Positions 8,818-19,089 of a DNA stretch of 55,349 nt are shown piece after piece. Within the stretch, counting starts at the first letter, position 1; the number at the start of each line of letters is the position of its first letter. The notes beneath the pieces are model-generated. The model saw nothing but the letters and a program-made list of their open reading frames with translations. It searched no databases and was not told where the DNA came from. The stretch comes from Alphaproteobacteria bacterium (GTDB lineage: Bacteria; Pseudomonadota; Alphaproteobacteria; JAGPBS01). The stretch is taken from positions 1 to 55,349 of the forward strand of contig JAGPBS010000004.1 of assembly GCA_018063245.1 (NCBI GenBank), written 5' to 3'. The position numbers were made by a program, and so were the translations under genes.

Positions 8818-9417
8818 ATGGCAGTGCGCAAGAAACAATATTATTATCATCATAAAGATGTGCTCAATGATCAAGAGAGTGCAAAGCCTCGTTTTTGCGA
8901 TCATCCTAACTGTCAATTAGAAGCTGATTATAGGGCGCCGAAATCGCGCGATTCAATTGATCAGTATTATTGGTTTTGTCTTGACCATGTCAGAGATTAT
9001 AATAAGGCCTGGGATTATTATAAGGATATGGGGCCCAATGAAATTGAGTCTCACATCCGTTTTGATACAACATGGCAAAGACCAACTTGGCCTTTTGCAA
9101 GTGGTCCGCCAAATGAAGTGCAACTGCGTCATCAAATTTTGAATGACGACTTTTTAAGAGATACTTCTCAGTATAAGCCAGCCAACTATCGGTCGGCTTT
9201 GCTCTCGAGTACACAGAAGCAGGCTTTTGATTTTTTGAACCTGCACCCTGATCTTTCTTTTGAGAAGGCCAAAAGAAAATATCGCGATTTGGTCAAGAAA
9301 TATCACCCTGATCGACATCAAGGTGAAGAGAGCAAAGAAGAGATTCTGAAAAAAATTAACGCCGCTTTTGCAATTGTGAAAGCATACTATAACGATCATA
9401 TGGACTCATCGCGGTAA
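8818..9417 (+). CDS. J-domain co-chaperone (DnaJ-like) with N-terminal cysteine motif
   Basis: 199 residues. The C-terminal ~65 residues form a J domain with the catalytic HPD motif (KKYHPDRHQ), which stimulates Hsp70 (DnaK) ATPase activity. The N-terminal half has a probable zinc-binding group (CDHPNCQLEA, then FCLDH), an arrangement known from an alphaproteobacterial J-protein family lying next to cobS. GGAAGGG precedes the ATG. The gene ends 11 bases before cobS, so it probably shares its transcript. The J domain lies at the C-terminus, unlike DnaJ itself, and there is no G/F-rich or DnaJ zinc-finger region. Confidence 0.87.
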   Translation: MAVRKKQYYYHHKDVLNDQESAKPRFCDHPNCQLEADYRAPKSRDSIDQYYWFCLDHVRDYNKAWDYYKDMGPNEIESHIRFDTTWQRPTWPFASGPPNEVQLRHQILNDDFLRDTSQYKPANYRSALLSSTQKQAFDFLNLHPDLSFEKAKRKYRDLVKKYHPDRHQGEESKEEILKKINAAFAIVKAYYNDHMDSSR

Positions 9418-9428
9418 GGAAAATCAAA

Positions 9429-10376
9429 ATGGATGAAATGGAACCCGATCTTCAAATTCATGTACATCAAACATTTGGGATCCCATCGGATTTGGTTGTT
9501 CAAGGGTTTTCGAAAAAAACAGAACATGTGCCGGATATAGATGAGAATTACCATTTTGATAAAAATACGACACTCGCGATTCTGGCGGGCTTTCAGCATA
9601 ACCGCCGTGTGATGATTCAGGGCTTCCACGGAACAGGGAAATCAACTCATATTGAGCAAGTCGCAGCCAGGCTCAATTGGCCATGTATCAGGATTAATCT
9701 TGATAGTCATATCTCTCGGCTTGATTTACTGGGCAAAGACATGATTTGTTTAAAAGAGGGAAAACAAGTGACTGAATTTAAGCCTGGTCTTTTACCTTGG
9801 GCGCTTCAGAATCCATGCGCTTTGGTTTTTGATGAATATGATGCCGGCAGGCCCGATGTGATGTTTGTGATTCAGCGTGTTCTGGAGTCAGATGGCAAGC
9901 TGACATTGCTCGATCAGAATATGGTTTTGAAAGCTCATCCTTATTTTCGGCTTTTTGCAACGGCCAATACATTAGGGCTTGGGGACGCAACAGGACTTTA
10001 TCATGGAACACAACAGATCAATCAAGGTCAGATGGATCGCTGGAATATTGTTGCAAGCTTGAATTACTTGGCAAAGGCAGATGAAATTAAAATTATCACA
10101 TCAAAACTGCCCGTTTTAAGTGATAAAAAGGGCCAGGATTTGGTTGCGCAAATGGTGAGTATGGCTGAACTCACCCGCTTTGGTTTTGCAAATGGCGATC
10201 TATCAACAATCATGTCGCCCAGAACCGTTCTCAGCTGGGCAGAAAATTACATTATCTTTCAAGATGTTGATTTTGCTTTTCGGACAGCTTTTTTTAATAA
10301 GTGTGATGAGTCTGAAAGAGTGATTGTTGCAGAGTACTATCAGCGGTGTTTTGGTAAAGATCTTGCATTGGAGTAA
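9429..10376 (+). CDS. cobS: CobS-type MoxR-like AAA+ ATPase
   Basis: 315 residues. GFHGTGKST at 65-73 is the Walker A loop and LVFDEYD at 132-138 is Walker [12 protein letters not shown] further on is the sensor-1 region. Length and motifs match the small subunit of aerobic cobaltochelatase, which with CobT drives ATP-dependent cobalt insertion by CobN during B12 synthesis. No cobN or other B12 gene is in this window, and many Rickettsiales keep CobS/CobT without the pathway. A chaperone-like role with CobT, on an unknown target, is therefore a fair alternative. It is followed by cobT after 11 bases. Confidence 0.9.
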   Translation: MDEMEPDLQIHVHQTFGIPSDLVVQGFSKKTEHVPDIDENYHFDKNTTLAILAGFQHNRRVMIQGFHGTGKSTHIEQVAARLNWPCIRINLDSHISRLDLLGKDMICLKEGKQVTEFKPGLLPWALQNPCALVFDEYDAGRPDVMFVIQRVLESDGKLTLLDQNMVLKAHPYFRLFATANTLGLGDATGLYHGTQQINQGQMDRWNIVASLNYLAKADEIKIITSKLPVLSDKKGQDLVAQMVSMAELTRFGFANGDLSTIMSPRTVLSWAENYIIFQDVDFAFRTAFFNKCDESERVIVAEYYQRCFGKDLALE

Positions 10377-10387
10377 TTTCTTTTCTC

Positions 10388-12202
10388 ATGGATAAGATTG
10401 ATCATCAGGATTTTGAAACGGCTCTTAAGGCCTGCATGAAAGCATTGGCAGACAATAAAGACCTTTTGGTTCAATATTCTGATCAGGTCGAAAATACGCC
10501 CTTTCGATTTTTGGAGGAATTAAAGGCGCTCACCATGCCTTTGCCGAGTCAAAAGAAGGGGAAAATACGGGGAGAGGCAGATGCCTTTTCGCTTTTTGAT
10601 CGCTACCATGATGCGCATCTTTTTCATCAAGAGGTGCCCTCACAGGCTGATATCAGGCCCTATTTTCTGATGCTGGAGAAAATGAGATGTCACTTGCTCG
10701 GATCACAAAGCATGAAGGGTGTGCAAAAGAATTTGTCCTCTTATTATCAAGTGAAATCTCATGTGGAGGTTAAAGCTGGTCAGGCTCATGGGCCTCACTC
10801 TATCTTGCTGAATTTGCCGATTGTGCTCTTGAGTGCAGCCTCATCGATTGCTTTGTCTCAAAAACGGAAAGAATCCATCCGCGATATGGATCCAGTTCAG
10901 CGAACGATGTTGTCTGATTTATCAGAGAAACTGCTTAAGCAGATTCAAAATCAAAAGAAATTTCAAGAGACGCTTTTAGCTTTTTTTGAGGATCAAGGGC
11001 TTATTGTGGGCAATGTGCAAAAGGATGAGCCTGAGGAAATAGAGGAAGAGAACCCTCAGCGGCAAGAGAAAAAAGATCATTCGATCTTGCGGCAAAACCA
11101 TCAAAAATTTATGCTAAGCCATAGAAGCCCAGGGCAAAAAACAGTTGATGCCGGAGAAGAGGCATTGGACTTTGAGATTGATTCCATTCAAGAATCTGCA
11201 GAAGAGCCACCCGACAAATCATCACAGGAACGACAATCTTTTTTTACAAAGAGAAAGGCGAATTCAGATGACTTGCTCTTTCCAAACTATGCCGTTTATA
11301 CAAGAGAATTTGATTTGACGCAACATGCGGAAGAATTGATTGCGCCGCTTGAGCTCGATCGGTTGCGCGATGCACTTGATCAACAACTTCAGAGTTATAA
11401 GAATCTGACAACGCGCCTTGCGAATAAATTACAACGAAAGTTACTCGCCAAGCAAAAAAGAGCTTGGGATTATAATTTAGATGAAGGCGTTTTGGATACC
11501 TTTCGTTTAAGTCGAATCATCATGGATCCGGTATCGCACAGGGCCTTTAAGAAAGAGAAAGTTGATCCTTTTAAAGATACGGTTGTGACGTTGCTGATTG
11601 ATAATTCGGGCTCCATGCGCGGCAAGCCAATTGCGACAGCTGCGATTAGTGCTGATATTCTTGCGAGAACATTAGAGAGATGCGATATTAAAACAGAAGT
11701 TTTGGGCTTTACAACAAGTGCTTGGAAGGGCGGTAAGGCAAGGGATCTGTGGGCAAGTCAGCATAAGCCAACGCCACCCGGCAGGCTGAATGATCTTTTG
11801 CATATCATCTATAAGGGAGCCGATTCCTCATGGCGTAAATCACGAAAGAATCTTGGGCTCATGCTTAAAGAAGGATTGCTTAAAGAAAATATTGATGGCG
11901 AGGCTTTGCTCTGGGCTTATCATCGACTTGAAGGACGGCCAGAAGAACGTAAGATATTAATGGTTATCTCAGATGGCGCCCCTGTTGATGACTCAACGCA
12001 GTCAGTCAATCCCAATCACTATCTTGAGGCTCATCTCAAGGAGGTCATTGCCTATATTGAGAACATGACCAATATTGAACTTGTTGCCATCGGAATTGGC
12101 CATGATGTTACAAGCTATTACAAAAGAGCTGTGACAATCATTGATAGCGAGGAGCTGAGCCACACCATTCTCACAAAGTTAGAAGAGCTTTTTAATCTTT
12201 GA
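10388..12202 (+). CDS. cobT: CobT-type von Willebrand A domain protein
   Basis: 604 residues. The C-terminal third is a VWA domain whose metal-ion-dependent adhesion site reads DNSGS at 405-409. [12 protein letters not shown] and the closing AIGIGHDV match CobT. The middle (210-280) is acidic and low in complexity, as usual for CobT. It forms the ring partner of CobS in cobaltochelatase-type AAA+/VWA machines. The 3' end overlaps the convergent translocase gene by 11 bases. With CobN not seen here, the substrate is uncertain. Confidence 0.9.
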   Translation: MDKIDHQDFETALKACMKALADNKDLLVQYSDQVENTPFRFLEELKALTMPLPSQKKGKIRGEADAFSLFDRYHDAHLFHQEVPSQADIRPYFLMLEKMRCHLLGSQSMKGVQKNLSSYYQVKSHVEVKAGQAHGPHSILLNLPIVLLSAASSIALSQKRKESIRDMDPVQRTMLSDLSEKLLKQIQNQKKFQETLLAFFEDQGLIVGNVQKDEPEEIEEENPQRQEKKDHSILRQNHQKFMLSHRSPGQKTVDAGEEALDFEIDSIQESAEEPPDKSSQERQSFFTKRKANSDDLLFPNYAVYTREFDLTQHAEELIAPLELDRLRDALDQQLQSYKNLTTRLANKLQRKLLAKQKRAWDYNLDEGVLDTFRLSRIIMDPVSHRAFKKEKVDPFKDTVVTLLIDNSGSMRGKPIATAAISADILARTLERCDIKTEVLGFTTSAWKGGKARDLWASQHKPTPPGRLNDLLHIIYKGADSSWRKSRKNLGLMLKEGLLKENIDGEALLWAYHRLEGRPEERKILMVISDGAPVDDSTQSVNPNHYLEAHLKEVIAYIENMTNIELVAIGIGHDVTSYYKRAVTIIDSEELSHTILTKLEELFNL

Positions 12203-13700
12203 CAATATTCGAATAAAGTCGATTTAAGCCTTTAATGGAAATCATCCAGATGGCGACCAAGAAAACGATACAACCGATAATGTAGGGTGCAAGTGATGTT
12301 ATGTCACCTGCTGTGATAACCAACAAAGCTGCCACAATAAATCCACTTGAGCCTTTGCCTAGACGTCCACCGATCACATCAACCGCAGCCTTCCCTTTGA
12401 CCTTTAATTCTTGATCAAGCGGAATATAGGCCATTTCTTTTGTTGCATCAAAGAGTGAATACTTGAACGCTTTTGTTAAAACATTTTGAATCATTGAAAT
12501 GAGGATGAAGACAGCAAGGGGTGTAAGTCCCAGAAGAGTTGCGAGAGGTGTGAGGAGTTCCAGATTGAAATAAAAGAAGAAAAAGGGAGCTCCTGTTAAG
12601 AGAAGAATAATAGGCGTAGAAATAGCCCCAACATACCAACCAAAACGGGCAATGACATTTTTTACAAAAAGGATAAGAACAACCCCAGCAATGCTTGTGG
12701 ACATTGATAAAACGCCCATAAAAGCATTGAATTCATTCGGATTAGGATATTGTTGTGCCAATTTCGATTTTAATAGGAGTTCACAAAGTCCAAAAGTAAC
12801 GCCATAGGAGAGGACAAGGATTGCAATGAATCCAAGATACTTAGAGTGAATCAGATAAGAAAGACTTTCCATAAAGGATAGTTTTGGTTTCTCTTCTTTG
12901 TGCTTGACCACACTTTCGGCTTTGTCATAATAAACAGGGTCCGTGAGAACATTTTTGGTGATCCAATGATAGAGATAGATAATCATCACCCCGGAAAATA
13001 TGCCAGCAGAGGCTAAATATTGAAGTGTTCTTGACCAGGCTTTTGTATCGGTTACATCAACAGCGCTATAGTAAGAAAAATAGAAACTGGTAAAACCTGC
13101 GATAAAAACAGCAACTGCTGCAATAAATCCAAAGAGTGTGTAGAAGCGTTTTGCTTCCTGAGTTCTGGTGATTTCATTTGCAAACTGCCAGAACATCAAG
13201 GTGACCATAAAGGCACTCCAAAGTTCAGCCGTTAGGTAGAAAAGTGTATAGCTCCAATAGCCCCAGATTGGAAAAATATACTTTATATTGGGGAATTGAA
13301 GCTGAAGATTGGTGATGGTTTCAGGTGATGGATGGAAAAAATTTTGGTTCGGGAAGAGAACAAAGCTGAATAAAGCAAAATAGCCCACGAGCACAATCAC
13401 GATGAACTTAAAAATTGTATCTCTGGAGTAGATGTTAGAGAGCTTGGTATACAAGAATACCAGTGCAATTGAGATTGGGACAACGATACCCCCTTTTAAG
13501 AAGGGGATTGTTTCAGGTCCAGCGCCAGGGGCGGTTACAATAAGTGTGTCTTTTGCATCGCGCAAGATTGTATAAACAAATAAAACAAAGCAGAGCATGA
13601 AACTCATGGGGAGAAATTTCTTGAGTTCATGATTATGAATAGGAAGCAAGAAGCCCCTAATAGGGCTGAATTCTAAATTGTGGTTTTGGGTTGTGGTCAC
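12192..13700 (-). CDS. tlc: ATP/ADP translocase (Tlc/NTT family nucleotide transporter)
   Basis: 502 residues with about twelve hydrophobic segments. The stretch [19 protein letters not shown] near residue 45 and the later KGGI region are the hallmark of the bacterial/plastid nucleotide transporter family. Members exchange bacterial ADP for host ATP across the inner membrane, or import other nucleotides. Which of these applies cannot be decided from sequence. Start is a GTG at 13700 with AAAGGT upstream. The gene converges on cobT with an 11-base overlap. It is the strongest single sign of an intracellular, energy-parasitic lifestyle in this window. Confidence 0.95.
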   Translation of the reverse strand: MTTTQNHNLEFSPIRGFLLPIHNHELKKFLPMSFMLCFVLFVYTILRDAKDTLIVTAPGAGPETIPFLKGGIVVPISIALVFLYTKLSNIYSRDTIFKFIVIVLVGYFALFSFVLFPNQNFFHPSPETITNLQLQFPNIKYIFPIWGYWSYTLFYLTAELWSAFMVTLMFWQFANEITRTQEAKRFYTLFGFIAAVAVFIAGFTSFYFSYYSAVDVTDTKAWSRTLQYLASAGIFSGVMIIYLYHWITKNVLTDPVYYDKAESVVKHKEEKPKLSFMESLSYLIHSKYLGFIAILVLSYGVTFGLCELLLKSKLAQQYPNPNEFNAFMGVLSMSTSIAGVVLILFVKNVIARFGWYVGAISTPIILLLTGAPFFFFYFNLELLTPLATLLGLTPLAVFILISMIQNVLTKAFKYSLFDATKEMAYIPLDQELKVKGKAAVDVIGGRLGKGSSGFIVAALLVITAGDITSLAPYIIGCIVFLVAIWMISIKGLNRLYSNIVKD

Positions 13701-13911
13701 TTTTTTACCTTTGAATGTTGTAAAGAGTTATAAACAAAGCGAAAATCAAAGAAGTAATATAGCGGAGTTGGGTGCAGGAATGCAAGGCCTTTTTTCATTT
13801 TGTAGAAGCAAAATAGAAAATGTTCACTATTCATTTGCAAATGTAATTAATTTTGTATATTTTACGAATGATATTTTCATAATCCTATTATGACCCGAAA
13901 GACATAACAGC

Positions 13912-15294
13912 ATGACACATTTACATGTATTAAACGAACTTAGTTCAACAGTTGAGCACCAAGAACAAGGCGTTCCTTCAGTTCAAGTAGCGCCAGAAAA
14001 ACAAATCCCTAAATTATATGATATTGCTTTTACATTCCAATTGGGTGTGTTCAATCAGTTGCCACTTGCTGAAAGAGTGATAGGAATTCAAAATACCACT
14101 CTATCTCAGAATATCAAAATGAGATTCCTTCAGCCAACTATAGAACGAAAGCTAAAAGAGGCTAAGACAGACGATGCCATCCTCGCTCTTTTTCAAGAGA
14201 TCAAAAGCCTCTGTTCTGAAGGGGCGGATTTCAATCCCTATCTTTTCCGTTCTGATATGAGACCAATCATCCAAAAAGTGGTAAGAGACCAATATGCGCA
14301 GGTGACATTGCAAGATTTTCTGGCAAAAACCAAAGCCTTTCCAGAAGATACAGCTCTATCCGAAATGTTTGGGCTTTGGCATGTCTGCACGATTGAAAAT
14401 CAAGAAGACCTTTCCTTTATTTTCCGAGAGCAGGCTTTTATAACGAAGATCAACGTCACTTATGAGATGGGAAATGTAGGTGCTGTGGCGCTTGCTGATG
14501 CTCTTAAAGAGAACAGGATGCTAACAACCCTTAGTCTTGGGGATAACCAAATTGGAGATGTGGGCGCAAGAGCGCTTGCTGAGGCACTCAAAGTGAACGG
14601 GACGCTGACAGACCTTAATCTTTGGTCTAACCAAATTGGAGGTGTAGGTGCAAGAGCGCTTGCTGAGGCACTCAAAGTGAACGGGACGCTGACAGACCTT
14701 AATCTTGAAGGTAACCAAATTGGAGATGCAGGCGCAAGAGCGCTTGCTGAATCTCTCAAAGAGAATAGGACGCTCACAAGTCTTAATCTTTGGTCTAACC
14801 AAATTGGAGGGGTAGGTGCAAGAGCGCTTGCTGAGGGACTCAAAGAAAACGGGACACTGACAGACCTTAATCTTGAGAATAACCGAATTGGAGTTGAAGG
14901 TGCAAGAGCACTTGCTGAGGTGCTCAAAGAGAATAGGACGCTGACAAGCCTTCATTTTGGTTTTAACCAAATTGGAGATGAAGGCGCAGGAGCGCTTGCT
15001 GAGGCACTCAAAGAGAACAGGACGCTGACAGACCTTAATCTTTGGGTTAACCAAATTGGAGATGTGGGCGCAAGAGCGCTTGCTGAGGCACTCAAAGTGA
15101 ACAGGACGCTGACAGACCTTAATCTTGAGGATAACCGAATTGGAGTTGAAGGCGCAAGAGCGCTTGCTGAGGCACTCAAAGTGAATAGGACGCTGACAGA
15201 CCTTAATTTTGGGGATAACAACATTGAAGTTGCAGTAAAAAAGCTTTGGCAAGAGATGAGGACCTTGTATCCAACAAGAAACTTTCAGCTTTAG
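13912..15294 (+). CDS. Ribonuclease-inhibitor-type leucine-rich-repeat protein
   Basis: 460 residues. The N-terminal ~190 residues are not recognised. Residues ~178-455 are ten consecutive 28-residue leucine-rich repeats of the RI/NLRC type (pattern LTxLNLxxNxIGxxGARALAEALKxNxT); the first and last are degenerate. No signal peptide, no membrane segment, and the ATG at 13912 has only a weak binding site. This repeat class is typical of eukaryotic proteins, and in intracellular bacteria it often marks host-directed effectors. Effector status is inference. Repeat copies are nearly identical at DNA level, so copy number may vary between strains. Confidence 0.85.
   Translation: MTHLHVLNELSSTVEHQEQGVPSVQVAPEKQIPKLYDIAFTFQLGVFNQLPLAERVIGIQNTTLSQNIKMRFLQPTIERKLKEAKTDDAILALFQEIKSLCSEGADFNPYLFRSDMRPIIQKVVRDQYAQVTLQDFLAKTKAFPEDTALSEMFGLWHVCTIENQEDLSFIFREQAFITKINVTYEMGNVGAVALADALKENRMLTTLSLGDNQIGDVGARALAEALKVNGTLTDLNLWSNQIGGVGARALAEALKVNGTLTDLNLEGNQIGDAGARALAESLKENRTLTSLNLWSNQIGGVGARALAEGLKENGTLTDLNLENNRIGVEGARALAEVLKENRTLTSLHFGFNQIGDEGAGALAEALKENRTLTDLNLWVNQIGDVGARALAEALKVNRTLTDLNLEDNRIGVEGARALAEALKVNRTLTDLNFGDNNIEVAVKKLWQEMRTLYPTRNFQL
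14521..15192 (+). repeat. Eight tandem 84-bp units within the LRR gene
   Basis: Each unit encodes one 28-residue LRR and starts at CTGACA/CTAACA; starts fall at 14521 plus multiples of 84. Units combine a few recurring variants (Lys-Val versus Lys-Glu endings, Trp-Ser versus Glu-Gly centres) in a mosaic, suggesting unequal recombination or gene conversion. Confidence 0.95.
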
Positions 15295-15345
15295 TTTTTT
15301 CATTTTTTTATGAAGTGACCCTGATGATGCTCAGGGAGAGCGCAT

Positions 15346-15376
15346 GAAAATTTTTAACTTCAGTTATAAAATTTTC
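15346..15376. terminator. AT-rich hairpin between convergent genes
   Basis: GAAAATTTTTAAC pairs with GTTATAAAATTTTC across a TTCA loop with one unpaired base. A second small stem (CCCTGA/TCAGGG, 15319-15336) lies just before. Neither has a strong U-tract, so termination of the flanking convergent genes is only suggested. Confidence 0.35.
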
Positions 15377-15408
15377 AAAAGAATAATGCCAATTGATTAT
15401 TTTTGGCT

Positions 15409-18400
15409 TTATGCATGATAATCGCCAAACCAAACATGATGTGCTTTTTTACCAGTTTTATCCCAGTAAAAAGTAATTCGGTATTTGTCGTTAATGCGGA
15501 GTGAGTATTGTTGGAGAGGGTTCTTTACCCCCTTTACCTTAAGAGCGTGGCCAATCAAGGGTTCAAGATTTTGTCCATGTGTGATTTGTGATCTGATTTC
15601 CGTGATGCTTTTTGAGCGATTGATGAGATTGAGCAGAAACACCGCTTTGCCAGCATATTGATCTGATTGTGATGTAAAGATATTTTCAGTGGTTTTATCT
15701 TGAAAGGATTCAATTGAATCCAGTCTAACGGGTTCAGGCAAAGAAGGTAGTGTTGGCTCCTCTATTTGGGGTGTGTGTGCTTCTACATAGTCTGCTCGTT
15801 TGGTTGCCCGTGCTTGGGCGCGTTCTTCTTTTTTAAGAGTAGATTCAATTTCCTTTTTTGACTTTAAGGCTTCTCTTTCCTCAAGGAGTTGCAGGACCTC
15901 ACTTTTCATATTTGTTTTATCAGGTGAAGATGAAACGGGTTGGGTATTTAGCTCAATCATGAGAGGTGGGTTTGCAGGGCTCATCGAAGGCTCCATCGCT
16001 ATGAGAGCTTGAATTTTTCGATGCGTTTTTAGAAATTTATCCTTGAGAGTTTGTGAGTAGGTTGCAAAGGCAATCGTTTCTTGATGGAGTGTTTGCAGGC
16101 GCCCTAGATCTTCTTGTAAAGCGCGTGTTTTACTTTCTCCACAGGCATGCGCATCAATGTCCTTTTGGAGTTTTTCCAGAATTTCTTTTTGGGATTTGAG
16201 TACTTTCTCCTTTAGGATTTTCCGGAGGGCTGCTTCTTTCTCAGCTTTTTCCTTTGCTTTGAGAGCTTGTGCTTCTTCTTTTGCTTTGCGTTCGGCTTCG
16301 AGTTTTGCTGCGTGAAAATGAGCATATCTTTCATTGAAGAAGGCAACAATCGCGGCTGACTTTATTTTAAAGTCATTGATGTGGGAGTGATTCTTGAGCG
16401 CTTTTGTTGCAATTGGCAATGCATCATGTATATTTGTGATCCCAAGCGCAATAATTGTTTCAAGTGTCACTGGCGCATTATTTTGATACTGATTCAGAAA
16501 GAGATCAAATTCATGGATTGATTCTTCTTTGAGAGCAGGACAATTAAGAACTTGAGACAAAAAGGCCTCAATGAGCAGTTGTTGCGTCTGAGGATTTGTT
16601 TGTCGATGAATCATGCTATATGTTACGGCTATGATCATGATCCGCTCGAGACTATTTATTTTATGGTGTTGTTCTTTTGCGGTGGTCAGAAGTTGACACA
16701 TATCCCAGTAACAGGTGTTGATTAAATGGTTAAGTGTTGTGACTGGATCGTCCGCTAATTTGCCAATGTCAGTGACCTCGGTTGCCATAATTTGGAGATA
16801 ATAATTGAGCAGCCTCATGTGAACAGTTGTCACAAGTTTTTTATCTTCCCATCGATGAAAAGGCAAAGCAGAAACAAGATGGCTGAAAAAATACATTTTC
16901 CCTAGAATTTTGTGGATATAGAAAATATCGCGTGCATTGAGGCAATAGAGCCGAGAGAGTAAGTGATGTTGTGCCGCAGGTCTCCAAGTGGATGTTGTGC
17001 TTGCAAATGTTAAAAAATCAACAGATTGTGATTCTGCGCCGTGCCTTTCTATATAAACTGAATATAGATCACAAAAATAACTAAGAATTGGTATAAAATT
17101 TTCAACCAAATCTTTTGTTCGTTCAAGTCTTTCGCTTTCTTCAGCTAAAAAGAGAGCATCTTCTTCAGCCGATAATGTCTTTCGATAGTAAGAGCGAGCC
17201 GTTTGACCAAAAGTTACAAGGTTTTTTATTGCTTCTGCATTGTCGAGTTGAGGTGGTTGATCAGTTATGTTTTTCTTGGAAAGTGGTGCCAGAGGATATG
17301 CTTCAGAGGAGATAAATAAATGATGTTTGTCACCATAAGAGGTGACGCGTTTTGAAAGGGCTGAGGCAATAGCATAAGCTTCTTTTGAAGGGCTATTGGC
17401 GAGGTGCCTTAGTAGTTTATTGATGGTAGTGACTGTCTTTTCTAAATTTGCAGGGTTGTATCGACAGGCTTTTAAAAAGTACGTGATGGCTGTTTCATAT
17501 TGATTGTCAATTGGATCACATGATTTGACGTACAGTGTACCAAGATTCCCTGCTCCTTCTGAAGATCTGTTTTGTGTTGCGGAAGTGAAATATTTGAGTG
17601 CTAGTGCATTTTTCTTAGGCAAGCCAAGGTATCCAAATACATGGGCTTGTCCTAAGTCAAGTTGAGCGGCAACACAATCTAATTGCGCGGCTTCTCTATA
17701 ATGCTCAACGGCCTTGCGTTCTAAGTTCATCTTTTCCTTTTTAGATAAGGATTTTGATTTTGCCTGTTCGACGGCTAAATAACCCAACCAAAAGAGTGCA
17801 GTTGGATGCTTTTTCTGAGCAGCTGCAGTAAAATAGGGGAGCGATTTTTCAATTTTCTCTTTTTCTAAACAAAAGAGATTTCCCAATTGGTACAGAGCTT
17901 CAATTGATCCTGAATTCATGGCAATTTTAAAATGCGCAATAGCCGTGTGAATATCTTTCTGAACGATAAGGCCGTTGCCATAAAAAATACCGAGATATAT
18001 GTGAGCCTGAGCAAGACCACCCTTTGCAGCCAATTCGAAATAAGAAAATGCTTTTGATAAGTCTCTTGCTATGCCAAGTGCTCTATTGTAAAGAATGCCA
18101 AGGGTGTTGTTTACAAGAGGAAGCAGGTGGGGATCTGTAACGGGATCAGTGCTGAGTTCTGTGAGAATACGGATTGTTTCCTCAAGATCAACTGTTTTTG
18201 AATCCCGTTCTTGAGGGCTCATCGATGCAGGGCAGTTTTTACCGGAAACAGTGAAATACATCGCCTCAAAGAAGCGCGCCCATCCATTTGACTGAAAGGC
18301 TGATGGCAATGCATGAATATCTGCCTTTTTTAAAAAGAAAATAGGGCGAGAGAAAAGGGCTGTGTTTTGAGGCGTTAAAATTTTCGTTAATTGTCTGACT

Positions 18401-18525
18401 GAGACGGTGTGTTCAGTAACGATCTTTTGAAGGTAGATCTTTTTAATGGCGCCACTAGAATCATCACGTATGAGATCATAACTGTAGATGGTGATTTCAG
18501 ATGCTTTAGACTGCAAAGATGACAT
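15409..18525 (-). CDS. Sel1-repeat/coiled-coil protein with C-terminal HigB/RelE-like toxin domain
   Basis: 1038 residues; GGAAGAG precedes the ATG. Residues ~140-350 hold several Sel1 repeats (AFSYFELAAKGGLAQAHIYLG, then AIAHFKIAMNSGSIEALYQLG). Residues ~350-720 are unrecognised and helical. Residues ~730-800 and ~880-920 are highly charged coiled coils (Lys/Glu/Ala). Residues ~937-1038 match the HigB/GraT toxin family from end to end. They start ESFQDKTTENIF, continue LEPLIGHALKVKG, and finish QYSLRINDKYRITFYW and DYH. That family cleaves mRNA on the ribosome as a ~95-residue free protein. No HigA-type antitoxin gene adjoins. The fusion may be a tethered toxin, an inactive binding module or an effector warhead. 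Confidence 0.8.
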   Translation of the reverse strand: MSSLQSKASEITIYSYDLIRDDSSGAIKKIYLQKIVTEHTVSVRQLTKILTPQNTALFSRPIFFLKKADIHALPSAFQSNGWARFFEAMYFTVSGKNCPASMSPQERDSKTVDLEETIRILTELSTDPVTDPHLLPLVNNTLGILYNRALGIARDLSKAFSYFELAAKGGLAQAHIYLGIFYGNGLIVQKDIHTAIAHFKIAMNSGSIEALYQLGNLFCLEKEKIEKSLPYFTAAAQKKHPTALFWLGYLAVEQAKSKSLSKKEKMNLERKAVEHYREAAQLDCVAAQLDLGQAHVFGYLGLPKKNALALKYFTSATQNRSSEGAGNLGTLYVKSCDPIDNQYETAITYFLKACRYNPANLEKTVTTINKLLRHLANSPSKEAYAIASALSKRVTSYGDKHHLFISSEAYPLAPLSKKNITDQPPQLDNAEAIKNLVTFGQTARSYYRKTLSAEEDALFLAEESERLERTKDLVENFIPILSYFCDLYSVYIERHGAESQSVDFLTFASTTSTWRPAAQHHLLSRLYCLNARDIFYIHKILGKMYFFSHLVSALPFHRWEDKKLVTTVHMRLLNYYLQIMATEVTDIGKLADDPVTTLNHLINTCYWDMCQLLTTAKEQHHKINSLERIMIIAVTYSMIHRQTNPQTQQLLIEAFLSQVLNCPALKEESIHEFDLFLNQYQNNAPVTLETIIALGITNIHDALPIATKALKNHSHINDFKIKSAAIVAFFNERYAHFHAAKLEAERKAKEEAQALKAKEKAEKEAALRKILKEKVLKSQKEILEKLQKDIDAHACGESKTRALQEDLGRLQTLHQETIAFATYSQTLKDKFLKTHRKIQALIAMEPSMSPANPPLMIELNTQPVSSSPDKTNMKSEVLQLLEEREALKSKKEIESTLKKEERAQARATKRADYVEAHTPQIEEPTLPSLPEPVRLDSIESFQDKTTENIFTSQSDQYAGKAVFLLNLINRSKSITEIRSQITHGQNLEPLIGHALKVKGVKNPLQQYSLRINDKYRITFYWDKTGKKAHHVWFGDYHA

Positions 18526-18693
18526 TGTGTAACTCTTCCTAATTTTGGTGATTGAACGATATCATGTCGACAAAATTGTTGTCAATTAAAATGATATGTA
18601 TTTTTATTTATCATAATATTTAATTTTATTGTATAATATATGAAAAGGAAGATGTGAAGTTTGGTTTTATCTTTTTAAAATAAGGAGAAAAAT

Positions 18694-19029
18694 ATGGGCT
18701 TGATAGGTGACTTTTTAGGGCGTATGAAACTTGATCTGATTGATGCATCGCATGGTGAGCTTGAGTTATGGAAGACTTTCTGGGTGATAGGCATTCTTGG
18801 GCATTTTAGTGTCTTTTTGATTAAATGGTTTTTGGTCACTGTTTGGCCGGGGATGGGCGAGCAAATAGGTTATGGCATTGTCTTCGCTTTTTCAGCCTAT
18901 TGGCTTTATTTGATCTGGCGATGCGCCATGAATGTTGAGTTTTTGATGTGGTTCTTTATTGCGCGCATGTATGTTGTTCTGGCGTTTGTTGTTCTCATTC
19001 TTAAATTTTTCAGAGTCTTCTTCGTATAA
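18694..19029 (+). CDS. Small three-helix membrane protein of unknown function
   Basis: 111 residues behind AAGGAG; a TATAAT at 18632-18637 lies upstream without a clear -35. Hydrophobic segments at ~25-50, ~58-79 and ~83-111 imply three transmembrane helices. The first ~20 residues are soluble and acidic-basic mixed (MKLDLIDASHGELEL). I recognise no family. It is followed after 60 bases by rmuC on the same strand, but a shared function is not evident. Confidence 0.6.
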   Translation: MGLIGDFLGRMKLDLIDASHGELELWKTFWVIGILGHFSVFLIKWFLVTVWPGMGEQIGYGIVFAFSAYWLYLIWRCAMNVEFLMWFFIARMYVVLAFVVLILKFFRVFFV

Positions 19030-19089
19030 TTTTCGGTCTATGATTTTGGCATAAATCAGGATAGAGTGTCTCTCAAAGAGGGGCATATA

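Noticed and set aside
14521-15192. Tandem repeats considered as a CRISPR array
   Set aside because: Unit is 84 bp with no unique spacers and it encodes in-frame leucine-rich repeats.
14460-15303. Long minus-strand open frames opposite the LRR gene
   Set aside because: They are repeats of the antisense of the 84-bp units with no start context; the plus-strand LRR reading is coherent and complete.
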